From assembly GCF_007970805.1 (NCBI RefSeq), contig NZ_CP042433.1, positions 3,038,001-3,102,000 of the forward strand: 64,000 nt of DNA, written 5' to 3'. Shown here one piece after another: positions 9,263 through 18,700 of the stretch. Numbering within the stretch: the first letter of the stretch is position 1; each line of letters begins with the position of its first letter. Below the pieces are notes generated by a model. It saw only the letters and a program-made list of their open reading frames with translations. It did not search any database and had not been told where the DNA came from. The stretch is from Flavisolibacter ginsenosidimutans. GTDB lineage: Bacteria; Bacteroidota; Bacteroidia; Chitinophagales; Chitinophagaceae. The translations under genes were made by a program, and so were the position numbers.

Positions 9263-9611
9263 TTTTGAGGAGTTAGAAGTCAGGAAATAAATTGAGCAAT
9301 AGGCAAAAGCTGACAAGGGTTGCTCGTTGGCCGAAGGTTGCCGGCACATAGCCGAGGAGTTCGGGAAGGCGTACTTACTAAGGCCCATCTACGGTTAGCC
9401 AAATTTTACAAAGAACTGGCCTTCCCAAACCCGCTACGGCTATCCCGGTTTTACACCGGTTTTTTGGGTTTCTTGGCAAATAGAATAGCAGCAATGCTTT
9501 GCCCGAAGGGAAGCTTTTTGTGGGGAGTGGTTTGCAGTGAAGAAGCGAAAAGCAGGAGCATGATTTCTTACATTTTGAAGTGTAAAAAATGTAAGTCCTT
9601 TGTAAGTTGAG

Positions 9612-9783
9612 ATATAAAAAAGGCGCGGGTCTCAGCTTACCGACAGGAGGCTCTGGGGAGCCTTGACACGATAAGAGAGAGCCCACGCCGGAACGTGAGC
9701 CCTTCACTCATCCTCTCGTGTCTTTGAAATTTCCCAGATTTCCTGTCGAGACTCAGAGCGAATTGCTTCAATTACTTATGAAG
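9612..9783 (-). ncRNA. Structured RNA candidate, possibly 6S-like (6S-Flavo type)
   Basis: On the minus strand a near-consensus promoter is followed by about 170 nt that fold into one long interrupted rod: GTCTC/GAGAC (9748-9752 with 9629-9633), CGACAGGA/TCCTGTCG (9641-9648 with 9741-9748), CTGGGGA/TTCCCAG (9653-9659 with 9731-9737), GACACGA/TCGTGTC (9665-9671 with 9716-9722) and an apical CACG/CGTG hairpin. The transcript would end in six U (9616-9621). Length, rod with asymmetric internal loops and terminator-like closing end recall 6S RNA, which inhibits RNA polymerase. It could instead be a leader of the SusC operon, but the U-run lies 350 bases before that gene. No riboswitch core motif was recognised. 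Confidence 0.5.
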
Positions 9784-9788
9784 AATCG

Positions 9789-9821
9789 CAAATTTATTTA
9801 TACGATTGTAAATATAGCAAT
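9789..9821 (-). promoter_or_regulatory. Bacteroidota-type promoter for the structured RNA
   Basis: Read on the minus strand: ATTG (9821-9818), 21 bases, then TAAATTTG (9796-9789), matching the Bacteroidota -33 TTTG / -7 TAnnTTTG consensus. Transcription would begin near 9783. Confidence 0.6.
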
Positions 9822-9879
9822 TTTTACGTCTTACGCTACACCGTAACAAATTTTTTTTCAAAAACCTGTTTTTTTCCAA

Positions 9880-10242
9880 ATGGCTAAAAACAAAGAACAG
9901 GTATATGTGAAATACAAGTATGCTTTAGCCTTTAAGCTATTACTAGATAAGAACAAGAAGCAACGAAAAAGGAATGACAAAAAAGGCGTAGTAGATATGA
10001 ATCTTGACGATAGTTATGGCAAAATTTCTAGTACGACCGGACTTCGCCCTGCTACTCTTTCAGAAGCTTTATCTGGCCTTTCGGAGGTTAAAGCCACCAC
10101 GATTGACTTAATTCTTAATTCACTAGGTGCTTCGTATGCCCAATTCGGAAAAATCATGGATAATTTAACCGAAGAAAAAATAATTGAATACAAAAAATTA
10201 AAAGAAGAGGAAAGGACAGTGAGAGCGACGAAAAGAGGTTGA
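9880..10242 (+). CDS. XRE-like helix-turn-helix protein
   Basis: 120 residues, lysine-rich N-terminus (KNKKQRKRNDKK), then an XRE/Cro-like HTH at about residues 44-90 (YGKISSTTGLRPATLSEALSG ... TIDLILNSLGASYAQF), with a charged C-terminal helix. The pattern resembles phage-type repressors. It sits at the AT-rich start of the accessory island and is followed on the opposite strand by a tiny membrane protein. No partner toxin is recognisable next to it. Target unknown. Confidence 0.65.
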   Translation: MAKNKEQVYVKYKYALAFKLLLDKNKKQRKRNDKKGVVDMNLDDSYGKISSTTGLRPATLSEALSGLSEVKATTIDLILNSLGASYAQFGKIMDNLTEEKIIEYKKLKEEERTVRATKRG

Positions 10243-10306
10243 TTAAAGTTGTACTTAGTCAAGATCTTAATACTCAAACATAATACAAGGTGGCAAAAGC
10301 ATGATT

Positions 10307-10450
10307 TTATAGTCTGCCAGTAAGTAACTGCCATATCCGGAAAGCCGCGAAAAGCAATGCTATTGGCCCAAGAATATACCAAACTAAAATATGACCTCTG
10401 CGGGTGACTTTGCGTTTGCGTTTTTGTTCATTGAAAAATTCTTCGAGCAT
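10307..10450 (-). CDS. 47-residue single-span membrane peptide
   Basis: Small open frame with an ATG and TAA: an acidic-basic N-terminal stretch (MLEEFFNEQKRKRKVTRRGH) followed by one clear membrane helix (ILVWYILGPIALLFAAFRIW) and a short tail. The positive-inside pattern and the block of Lys/Arg directly before the helix argue for a real N-in membrane peptide. It converges on the XRE-like gene. Function unknown; a membrane-active small protein is only a guess. Confidence 0.45.
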   Translation of the reverse strand: MLEEFFNEQKRKRKVTRRGHILVWYILGPIALLFAAFRIWQLLTGRL

Positions 10451-10586
10451 AATAGATTCTTTTTATGTGGAAGCTTACTATCATAAAAGGCACGGCGTTA
10501 CTAAAGATCGTAGGTCTTTCAGTTTCGCTAACTTGATTGCTCCGTATTTATGCAGATAAAACTTGACGGACTGTGATTGCTTTCAC

Positions 10587-10805
10587 CTAATAGCAGACGC
10601 GGCATTTTCGTTTGCCGTATTCTTTGATCGCTTTTTGCTCTGAAACTTCAACGATGGTGTGGGTACACCTATTTAAACCTTTACACGATTTTGTACTGTG
10701 GTAAGCAATAGAAGTTTTGCTATTGCAAACAAAAACATTATTCAGAGGCTTGGCCGATGTTAGTACGGTTGAGAGCAAAACACCGTAGAAAAGCTGACGG
10801 AACAT
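10587..10805 (-). CDS. Small secreted Cys-rich protein
   Basis: 72 residues with signal peptide (about 1-18). The mature part has the spacing FVCNS-x6-YH-x4-C-x3-N-R-C ... A-x3-YG-x-R-x-CRVCY. This pattern of paired Cys with a Tyr-His and a final CxxCY recurs in many uncharacterised Bacteroidota exported proteins and looks like a small metal-binding or disulfide-stabilised fold. A hairpin upstream (10885-10911) separates it from the pseudogene. Function not known. Confidence 0.6.
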   Translation of the reverse strand: MFRQLFYGVLLSTVLTSAKPLNNVFVCNSKTSIAYHSTKSCKGLNRCTHTIVEVSEQKAIKEYGKRKCRVCY

Positions 10806-10880
10806 AAGAGAAGGTTTTGGTTTACCCGCTAATATAATTGTAAATTCAACTCACTATGTGAACGCAAGTTCTCATAAGCA

Positions 10881-10911
10881 GAAAAATCCGGCCTTCGTTT
10901 CTACGAAGGCC
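10881..10911 (-). terminator. Intrinsic terminator for the nucleotidyltransferase remnant
   Basis: Perfect 9-bp stem GGCCTTCGT/ACGAAGGCC with a four-base loop, followed on the minus strand by GGATTTTT. It lies about 70 bases after the end of the decayed gene at 10981-11231. Confidence 0.65.
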
Positions 10912-10980
10912 TTTGTCATGTAAAGGATAGGGCTTTCTTTGGCGCTTTCATCCAAGATGCTTTTATTTAAGCATGAGTGA

Positions 10981-11231
10981 TCAGGATATAAAGTAAGCAA
11001 GTAAGTTTTTGTAAGAGTAGCGAGCGCCGTCCTTAAAGTATTTATCTTCTACCCAATTGCCGGTGAGCAAGAGCGGAAAAGAATGATCTTTCCGGGTGCA
11101 ACAACTTTTTTAATGATGGAAGTGATTTGAAGGATTTGTTGTTGTTTGTATTCTGGTAAATGTGTAAGCGATGTTTTCACTCCTGCAAGATAAGCTTTGG
11201 TGAAAAGCGGTTGTAAATAAAGATAGTTCAA
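10981..11231 (-). pseudogene. Decayed nucleotidyltransferase (MNT/HEPN-type) fragment, frameshifted
   Basis: The first 45 codons encode KTSLTHLPEYKQQQILQITS followed by GKIILF, the start of a nucleotidyltransferase family that normally continues GSYATGNWVEDKY. Here a frameshift falls right after ILF; the conserved TGNWVEDKYFKDG appears in the next frame and then runs into a stop at 10981. The catalytic DxD region and everything after it are missing. A second remnant of the same family lies at 15181-15417, so the two bracket the ATPase/TOPRIM/HEPN genes. Confidence 0.65.
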
Positions 11232-11449
11232 AGTTTTTTTGCTGTTTTGATTGTGCCAATTATTTTAGTTAGGGTCTTCACCTAAGACCAAAACTTTTAT
11301 GCGATTTACGTTAAGCTTGCAAACATACCAAGGTTCCTTCCGTTCAACTATCAATATCCGCTTTCTTCGGCTATTTATAAAATCATCCAACATGCGGATG
11401 TACAAGGAAAGCTAGGTACGGGCCAATGAATAAAATTTGGAATAATTAT

Positions 11450-11476
11450 AAGCCTCCAAAACGCAGAGGCTTTTTT
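11450..11476 (+). terminator. Orphan plus-strand intrinsic terminator
   Basis: AGCCTC/GAGGCT stem with a nine-base loop followed by TTTTTT. No plus-strand gene is recognised between 10450 and this point, so the transcript it ends is unknown; it also insulates the promoter of the ATPase operon just downstream. Confidence 0.6.
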
Positions 11477-11524
11477 ACCGTATCCAAAAGGTTACGCGCT
11501 GTTCCTTGTAGAACTTCGGACAAA

Positions 11525-11554
11525 TTTGTAGAGTAAGTAATTCACTTACTTTTG
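11525..11554 (+). promoter_or_regulatory. Promoter with embedded inverted repeat upstream of the ATPase/TOPRIM operon
   Basis: TTTG (11525-11528), 18 bases, TACTTTTG (11547-11554), close to the Bacteroidota promoter consensus. A perfect inverted repeat GTAAGT-AATTC-ACTTAC (11533-11549) fills the spacer and enters the -7 box, the expected position for a repressor operator. The leader to the ATG at 11644 is about 85 bases. Confidence 0.5.
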
Positions 11555-11643
11555 TTTACGTTTCGCTAACCGACAGCGCGGAATAAATTTCAATAGCAGA
11601 GGGCAAGTAAACCAATGTTTTCCTGAAAGAAAGATTGTGATTC

Positions 11644-12873
11644 ATGCAAGAGAACAGCGTATATTTAAAAGAGGCTACTTTAGGAGGATATAAGTCCATT
11701 AAGGATATTACTATCGATTTCAAACCGGGTTTGAATGTCATCATTGGCAAGAACGCTGCCGGAAAAACAAATTTCCTTTATTTTCTTCACCGGATGTTAT
11801 CGTTTGAATACGAAAACCTGAGTGATTTTTTCGCCCGGTTGACGCTGTTACAAAATGAAAATGTGTTCCAAGTAAAAGCAAAAGGTTCATTCAAAGAAGA
11901 TATAGTAAACGGCAAGCCTTTTTTTGGCGGTTCAGATTTGGAAGCGACTTTTTTTTATAATTCTGAAGTTATTGCAGAAGCCGAGGACCTGAATTCAAAT
12001 TTTTTTCAGAAAATTCGAAACTACAATTTCCTCTTCTCTACTACTTTGATTACTCATGGAATACCCGATAATTTTTACTTTGTAACAAAACCACTGAATA
12101 TTAAAGTTTCAAGAACCAAGTTTAGTTCGGACCTGTTTAGAATAATTGCGGAGGGAGAAAATGTTTTTTTTCCAAAGAGCATTCTTACTTCTTTTATTTT
12201 CTTAGGGCTGCTTTCTTCTGAAGACTTTACGCAAGAAGGCGTCGAGAAAGAAGTCAATAATGTATTGAACGGCATTGATTCTCTAAAAAAGCATTTACGC
12301 TCAATTACCCCCATTAAAGACATTCGTTTTAATAAAAGTCTAAATGTTTTGATAGACAAAACCAACGGTGAATTCAGTGTCAATAATCTTTTGCTTGAAT
12401 TTTACATTGATGATGAATGGTATCCTTTTGACCAACTCTCTGACGGTACCAAGCGATTGTTTTATATCATCTCTGAGGTTGCTTACTCCGGCGAGTATTA
12501 TTATGCAGGCAAAGCTATGGCTGTGGTATCGAAAGATGACGGTCGAGTTATCTTACTTGAGGAACCCGAGCTTGGCATACACCCACATCAACTACAAGCA
12601 CTATTACGCTTTTTAAAAGAACAGGCAGAAGATAAGCAAATTATTCTCACTACTCATTCGCCTCAAGTTTTGGATGCCTTGTCACAAAGTGACCTTGATC
12701 GAGTCATCATTGCTTATTCGGATAAGCAAGAAGGAACCAAGCTTCGGCATTTAACTGATGCAGAAATGAGTAAGGCCAGAAAATACATTGAAGAAGATTT
12801 ATTAAGTGATTACTGGCGGTTCTCGGACCTTGAAAAAAAAGATAAATATTATGAGGATAGGCTTAGTGGGTGA
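11644..12873 (+). CDS. AAA_21-type (OLD-like) ATPase, probable defence ATPase
   Basis: 409 residues. Walker A GKNAAGKT at 35-42, an ABC-like signature LSDGTKRL at about 265-272, Walker B VILLEEPELGIHP near 302-314 and a His switch TTHSPQVLDAL near 338. This is the SMC/ABC-type fold of OLD-family nucleases, but without the fused TOPRIM domain; that function appears to be supplied by the next gene, which overlaps it by 23 bases. ATPase plus separate TOPRIM pairs are known from PARIS, AbiL-like and related anti-phage systems. A promoter with a possible operator lies upstream. The biological role here is inferred from architecture. Confidence 0.85.
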   Translation: MQENSVYLKEATLGGYKSIKDITIDFKPGLNVIIGKNAAGKTNFLYFLHRMLSFEYENLSDFFARLTLLQNENVFQVKAKGSFKEDIVNGKPFFGGSDLEATFFYNSEVIAEAEDLNSNFFQKIRNYNFLFSTTLITHGIPDNFYFVTKPLNIKVSRTKFSSDLFRIIAEGENVFFPKSILTSFIFLGLLSSEDFTQEGVEKEVNNVLNGIDSLKKHLRSITPIKDIRFNKSLNVLIDKTNGEFSVNNLLLEFYIDDEWYPFDQLSDGTKRLFYIISEVAYSGEYYYAGKAMAVVSKDDGRVILLEEPELGIHPHQLQALLRFLKEQAEDKQIILTTHSPQVLDALSQSDLDRVIIAYSDKQEGTKLRHLTDAEMSKARKYIEEDLLSDYWRFSDLEKKDKYYEDRLSG

Positions 12874-13411
12874 AGCGCCAACTGACACAAGTGCGATACA
12901 AAATCTTCTGCGCAAACGTTACCCCGCTCCTGCTTATGACTTCGTAACGCTTCTCGATCAGATTCACGGCAGCCTGCTGGACAGTCAAAAAATCAAACGG
13001 TTTCTTCGAATTGAATTTGAAGATAAACGCCCGGACATTGTTATTTTCATTCGCGACCTTGACAGCATTCATACGCACAGTCAAGTGTTTAGCGAAAAGA
13101 AACGATACTTTTCCGAATCAAACCGTGTTGTAAATAAACAGGGCATTTTTCTCTTGAATATTTATGAAATTGAGGCGCTTGTTGTTGCCGATATTGAAGC
13201 TTTTAATCGCAAGTACCAGACGGCTCTGGAATATAATGGTGATTGCATGATGCTGGAAGACCCAAAAGGATTTTTAAGGAGCCATTGCAAAAGTTATAGC
13301 GAAATTGATAATGCAGAACTATTTAAAGAGTTGTCGTTTGATACGTTGCTGGAAAAATGCCGGTATTTTCAGGGCTTCATTTATCGTTTTAACAAACGAC
13401 TTGCTGTTTGA
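12851..13411 (+). CDS. TOPRIM-fold (DUF4276-like) partner protein
   Basis: 186 residues from the ATG at 12851; a longer in-frame reading begins inside the ATPase gene and adds no recognisable sequence. The N-terminus GLVGEAPTDTSAIQNLL carries the TOPRIM/DUF4276 glutamate (Glu8), and FIRDLDS supplies the DxD (Asp69, Asp71); a later EIEALVVAD also fits the family. The metal-binding residues therefore look intact, consistent with a nuclease. Overlap with the upstream ATPase indicates a two-subunit unit. DUF4276 versus DUF4435 or RloB-type assignment cannot be settled by eye. Confidence 0.7.
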   Translation: MRIGLVGEAPTDTSAIQNLLRKRYPAPAYDFVTLLDQIHGSLLDSQKIKRFLRIEFEDKRPDIVIFIRDLDSIHTHSQVFSEKKRYFSESNRVVNKQGIFLLNIYEIEALVVADIEAFNRKYQTALEYNGDCMMLEDPKGFLRSHCKSYSEIDNAELFKELSFDTLLEKCRYFQGFIYRFNKRLAV

Positions 13412-13453
13412 GGTTGTTTAAAAAGCCATTACCGAAATCCAAATTGTAAGGCG

Positions 13454-14896
13454 TTAATCGTTTAGGCCGACGCCAATATAGTAGTCTTCATTGTCAAGTT
13501 TAACGCCCGTGTACGCCTGTTGTAATTTAGAATGGTTACAGAAATATCCTTTAAATCCAATCAACGTTAAAATCAACTTGTTTATCAAATTGTAGAAACG
13601 AAGGCTGCAATAAAGCAAGTCCTTGTTAACCCTTGACAATGGCCTCTGCGGACCGAGATTTGTTATATCCGGAAACCGGCCGTGCAGAAAAGCGTTTCGG
13701 GTTTCAAGCGCCTGTTTGTCGTATTCATTCAATTCAATACCAAGATTCTCAAAAGGGGCGCTTAATTTTTCACGGTTTGTCTGCTGCAAAAGGTTGGGTA
13801 TCTTGGATCGTATAACGGCAATCGCGTCCAACTCTGCCTCGGACTTTCCAATTGAAATTTCGTCCAATGCTTTGAGACAAGCTTTTAAAAAAAACTCTTT
13901 TTCTTGTTTGTTGCGAATCAAAGGTTCTTTTTTCTTGTTCCCTGGGATCAATTTTACTATTGACTCCAGCGCAATTGCGTAAGCACCCGGCATGAGCACC
14001 AGCGAGGCTTCTCCCGCTTCTATAATTAATGTCAAGATACTCATCCAATCGGCGGAAGAAGCCAGCAGGGAAATAAAAGAGGAAAATTGTTTTATGCTCA
14101 AAGGCTTTAATAGAGGTTGGTAGTGTTTTGCAATCTCGGACGGTATGGAAATACCGAAAGGATTCATTTGTACGGGCATGTAGTTGCCATGCATAGATGG
14201 CCTTAACGCAGCTACACAGAAGCTACTGATGTCTTTTTTCGCTTTCCTGTTATACAAAAAGAAATAGGCTTTATCACTCGGAAAATGGCCCATGAAGTAA
14301 CCTAAAGCCAGTTGAACCAGATGAAATTTTTCTTGAAATCGCCTTAGTGTTTGCTTATTCGATGATTCAACAACGAGCCAGTTGCCGTGTGCCTTTTCTT
14401 CCAAAAAACAAACAGATATTTCCTCTTCCTGAAGCAATGCAACGGTAGCCATTTGTGATCTAAATCCTAAGTCTGACGTAAACAGGGCGGTTTCAATGAT
14501 AAACATTGGATTTGCTTTTCGGGTAAGCGGAATAAAAACCTTTTGGTAATAAGTCTTTTTCCCATTGAATGATTGGTCGGAAAAGCAGCTGACAAGAATG
14601 TTTGTTTCGTTCAATGACCGTTGATTTACGTACCCGTTAATTATTCGCAGGTGAAACTGCTTGTCCTTGAAACCAACTCCTTTTATGTCCTTTTCTGAAA
14701 TATTTACTATACTTTTTGAAGAGAACATGCCAAAGGCAGCTTTTACATTGTATTCATGACTTTGGGGAGAAAGAGTAGCCTTCGCCGGTTTCTCATTTTT
14801 TTTACTTGTAAGCTTTCCTCTTCTTGGTTTGTTAAGCGTTTTAATTAGATCTAATTCTTTAGCGTGGAAGCGTAACCCTATAATCTGATATTTCAT
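13454..14896 (-). CDS. HEPN-domain protein, ApeA-like, probable RNase effector
   Basis: 480 residues, AT-rich gene, convergent with the ATPase/TOPRIM pair (43-base gap). The C-terminal part contains RNAFLHGR, with Arg400 and His405 in the Rx4H spacing of HEPN RNases, set in a helical context (YDKQALETRNAFLHG). The N-terminal ~250 residues are mixed alpha/beta and not recognised with certainty. Size and a C-terminal HEPN agree with ApeA-type single-gene anti-phage proteins, in which the RNase arrests the infected cell. The ApeA assignment is tentative; the HEPN motif is seen directly. Confidence 0.55.
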   Translation of the reverse strand: MKYQIIGLRFHAKELDLIKTLNKPRRGKLTSKKNEKPAKATLSPQSHEYNVKAAFGMFSSKSIVNISEKDIKGVGFKDKQFHLRIINGYVNQRSLNETNILVSCFSDQSFNGKKTYYQKVFIPLTRKANPMFIIETALFTSDLGFRSQMATVALLQEEEISVCFLEEKAHGNWLVVESSNKQTLRRFQEKFHLVQLALGYFMGHFPSDKAYFFLYNRKAKKDISSFCVAALRPSMHGNYMPVQMNPFGISIPSEIAKHYQPLLKPLSIKQFSSFISLLASSADWMSILTLIIEAGEASLVLMPGAYAIALESIVKLIPGNKKKEPLIRNKQEKEFFLKACLKALDEISIGKSEAELDAIAVIRSKIPNLLQQTNREKLSAPFENLGIELNEYDKQALETRNAFLHGRFPDITNLGPQRPLSRVNKDLLYCSLRFYNLINKLILTLIGFKGYFCNHSKLQQAYTGVKLDNEDYYIGVGLND

Positions 14897-15180
14897 GGCG
14901 GGTAATTTAAACTACTCTTGATACTTTGCGGGATTTTATAGATATGTTGCGCCAACAGCCAGATGTTGGTAATGGATATTCGAAACATAGTTCGTTCGCT
15001 GGTCATTGGCAGGGCAAGCAGAAATACCACCCTCCCTGCCACCGACGGCGCTAAGGCCGTTTTTAAGTGAAAGGTCAACTTGGGCGGAGAGGACGCTACC
15101 TAATGGATATGACAAAAATTTTATGGTCAAAGTTTTTGACAATAGAATTATTGTCAACTTCAAATAAGCGCTTTTTTGTT

Positions 15181-15417
15181 CTAGTATTTATAAGCGTTGT
15201 TTACTTCGTCTACTTTGGTCATAACCGGTATGTCCTAATTGCTGATGTATCCGTACGTGATGTGGCCTTCGGTGTAGCGGTCTTCTACCCAGTTGCCCGT
15301 AGCATAAGAGCCAAAGAGAATTATCTTTTCAGGGTTTACCGTTTCTACAATAAGCTGGGTTATCCGTTGGAGTTCCTGTTGTTTGCTTTCTGGGAGATGT
15401 GCGAGGGATTTTTTCAT
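15181..15417 (-). pseudogene. Second nucleotidyltransferase (MNT/HEPN-type) fragment with in-frame stops
   Basis: Encodes KKSLAHLPESKQQELQRITQ, then EKIILFGSYATGNWVEDRYT and ITYGYISN, then TAG, then DIPVMTKVDE in the same frame and another stop. Intact relatives have an aromatic or acidic residue at the position of the TAG, followed by a catalytic Asp. The gene is therefore a nonsense-mutated and truncated copy; the GSYATG active-site loop is still present. It is paralogous to the remnant at 10981-11231. Confidence 0.7.
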
Positions 15418-15738
15418 TATCGAATACAGGCAAAGTTATTACTTCTGGCAAAGCTCTAATATTCCGTCAGAAAATTAAGGTGAACTCAGTTGACGGGTAA
15501 AGTTGGATTGGAATAATTTAACCCATAAAGTAATCCTCTTTAAAGCAGTGGAATGAGTAGAATAACATTGTAATATTTCTGGCCTTGACAAATAACAGTT
15601 GGTACCGGTGATTACTAAAAAATAAAGCGTCGTCTAAAAGGGTAGCCGCAAAATTGGAAATAAGGAGCAAGGTGCATATTGCTGAAAGTACTAGTGCTCT
15701 TTGTTATTGTGCTAACAACATGTTGCACTAATTATGTT
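15418..15738. other. AT-rich intergenic stretch, no gene recognised
   Basis: No credible open frame, hairpin or repeat was identified between the pseudogene and the helicase gene. It is downstream of the helicase and upstream of the pseudogene on the minus strand, so a pseudogene promoter or helicase terminator could lie here, but none is obvious. Confidence 0.5.
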
Positions 15739-18700
15739 TTATTGACTTGCATAAACCGTCAAATCAATATTTCCAATGGTTGCCAAACAATGCTGAACGT
15801 TGCCAAGCAGTAATAAAATATCACTGGAAGCATTGCCTTTACTCAAGCTCGGTTGAACAATGTACATATGATAACGAACTGGCTTCGTCCATTTGGCTTG
15901 CTCTAAAAACTTCTCTAAATCATCTTCCGTGCCTTTAACGATTCGACTACACGAATTGTTTCCTAAAGTTTTTGTTTTTCGTTTAAAGAGGTGCGTAAAA
16001 ATCTCTCGGCTGTCTTTGTGCTTCCATTTTAATGATTTCTGTGCTTGTCCGCAAACCTGATAGAAATTGTCAATGTTATTGCTTGTCTGCCCGTTTCGAG
16101 CATATTTGAGATGGTATAAGTGTACATTTATCGCGCTACCTGTGTCGTTAATGCCGATAATATCGGCTATTTCTCCTTTACCGTCATCGTCATAAATGAA
16201 TTGAAATTCGTTTCTGATTTTTTCAATAAAATAATACTGGATTGAATCTTGAACGTAGGGAGCAATGTCCTGCGATTCTTTTTCAATATTCACACCTGTC
16301 CAGTCATCTGCAATAATGTTATCAAGAGATATGCCATCTGGTTGACTCTTTAACTTGACATAGAGGTTCCCAAATAACTGCGATCCGTCGGCAAACCAAA
16401 TGGTTGGGACATAGTGCTGAAAGAACTGCAACAAAGATTCGGTTCTCGCTCCAAATTGAATAAAGCAGGTTTCGGTTGTCAGTTGTTTAACTTGGTAGTA
16501 GTTTTCTTCTGTTGCAGCATTCTTGCCAAGATCTATTTGGAATTGTACAGAAAACCGGTCTGTGTCGAGAGAAAATTGTAAAGCTTGATCAAGTGTTGGA
16601 TTCAATAGATTTAACTCGGCATGTGCCAGGTCAAGCGGTACGCCATTTATCGTTAGGCCATACCGGTTCTCTGTATTCTCGTACATTTCAGGATTCCAAT
16701 CAATTAAAACCGGCATAACGTTCTTAGGCCGCTCGTCTAACGATTCAACAGCCAAAGTATGTTTTAGCACGATGTTTGGATCAATCGTTTCATCTTCGAC
16801 AATCGCTCCAATTGTTTTGCACCATTTGGTTAATTCATCCAAGTTCCCTCGTTGATACGACCAAATTTTCCCTTTAACAGAACACCCCAAAGACGTTTTT
16901 TCTCCGTCTTTATACCCAACACCGAATATGTTATTTTTTATGAGCGTTCCTTGCTCAAGTAATTTGATGCCGTCTTGAACACCTTTGCCGAAGTATGATT
17001 GAAAGGTAATGTCCTGACCGATGCCCCTTCTTGTTCCTACATTAAAAAGTGAAAGGCGGTTGACATCATAAAATATCCGAAAAACGCCCATCCCTGTAAT
17101 CAGATTGAGATTGCCTTCACCAAATATTTTTTCCAGTAATTCGATTCCAGAATACTGTTTTATAGACGTATTTAAAAAGACCCGGTTAAAAGCTGGACCC
17201 ACATCCCAATGAATAACAATAACGTCCCATTTTAAGTTTTGAACACTCACAAATGTGCCCCATTCAACCTGCTCAATTTTGCCTAAAATAATGACCAGCG
17301 TGTCCTTGTGGTTTGTATCACTAAAGACGTGTTCATAATCGGAAAAAAGTTCTTCCCAATAGTGTTTTGCGGGTTTCCACGCATTGACATTGGTTTTATA
17401 AATTATGGTGCTGAGAGCGGGATTAATTTGGGTGAAGGGGATTAAGGAATCATCCAGGTTTGAAAACCCATCTAAGAACTCTTTGATGCTAATTTCCTTT
17501 TGTGTTGCGTTGGCGCTTAAGCGAGGTAGTAATAAATTCCAATCTGCGTTTCGAGCGTACAACTGGTCTAGTTCTTCGTGGATGGGTGGATACGCTGTGT
17601 TCGTCACAAAGCTTGCGTTACCCAATTGACTATAAGAGGTTCGGGTAAAGCGCCCGATAAACTGTAAAGTAACCGGAATGCTTTGCCGCTCGTCGTGGAT
17701 GGCCGCAATTTTTAGATTGGGTAAGTCAAATCCTTCACCGAGCATATTCACACAGACTATGATGGAATGATTACCTTTTTTAATCGCTTCGATTTTTGCC
17801 GCTAATCCTGGCGCACCAGTATAAACCACAACGGGGTTATGCTCTGGAAATCTTTGGTAATGATCAAAAACCTCCAATGCCCTTCGTTTGCTCATGCACC
17901 TCGCCATGAGGATGTGTTTAAACCCGGCCGTGAGATCTGCCTTCAACTGTTGGACGGCCCTTTCTGCAATTTTTTCATCGGCCAATTTCTTGTTGTACTC
18001 TCGGATTGGTAAATAATTAATAGTCTTGTAATACTTCTGCTCTTGTGCTTTTCGCAAGGAAAAATTAAAGATGATTTTCCCTTGCAAACTTTTCCCGTCA
18101 TTCCGAAAAGGCGTGGCGGTAAAAAGAATGACTTTTGATGGATCAAATCTTTCTATTAATTCTTTCCAAGTATCCGCCTCCGAATGGTGGGCTTCGTCGA
18201 CAAAAAAATGCGAAAAGAAGTGATTGAGTATTGCCTTTTGCTCAAGTGAAAGGCTTGTCAGCAGGTTCATTGTCGAAACGACAACGTTGCATTTTGAAAC
18301 AAACTCTTGAAGTTCCTCAACATTGGAAAAAGCGTGATTAATTATGCCAACGATAGGGTTCAAGCATGACGGATTAACAATGCCATATTCCTTGAGTAAA
18401 CCTAAGGTGATAAACTTTTCCGAAATCTGTGTTCTCAAAGAATCAGATGGAACAGAAACTAATAATTTATTACAAGAGTTTGCAATTAAGGTAGCCAACA
18501 TCGTTTCAGTTTTGCCTGTACCTGTTGGCATAACAACTATTGCTTTTTCGTCCGGATTTTGAACATGAGCAAGAATGGAGTACAATGCCCCAACTTGCGG
18601 AGATCTTAGCCCCTTAATATTTGCCTGTTCATTCTCCTTTACCAATCTAAAGCTGTCTACCCAAGTTGTTATCACTTCGTCAGATGTCCTATTTTGAAAT

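Noticed and set aside
9320..9610. 96-residue plus frame upstream of SusC
   Set aside because: Composition is irregular and it runs antisense to the SusC leader; no domain or conserved pattern.
9378..9707. 109-residue minus frame crossing the structured RNA
   Set aside because: Contradicted by the base-paired RNA design and Cys/Ser-rich random sequence.
9612..9783. Thiamine pyrophosphate riboswitch (GCTGAGA seen)
   Set aside because: The second thi-box block (GAACCTGATC) and the usual gene context are missing.
15067..15459. 130-residue plus frame over the second nucleotidyltransferase remnant
   Set aside because: The minus strand clearly encodes the decayed family, so this is its shadow.
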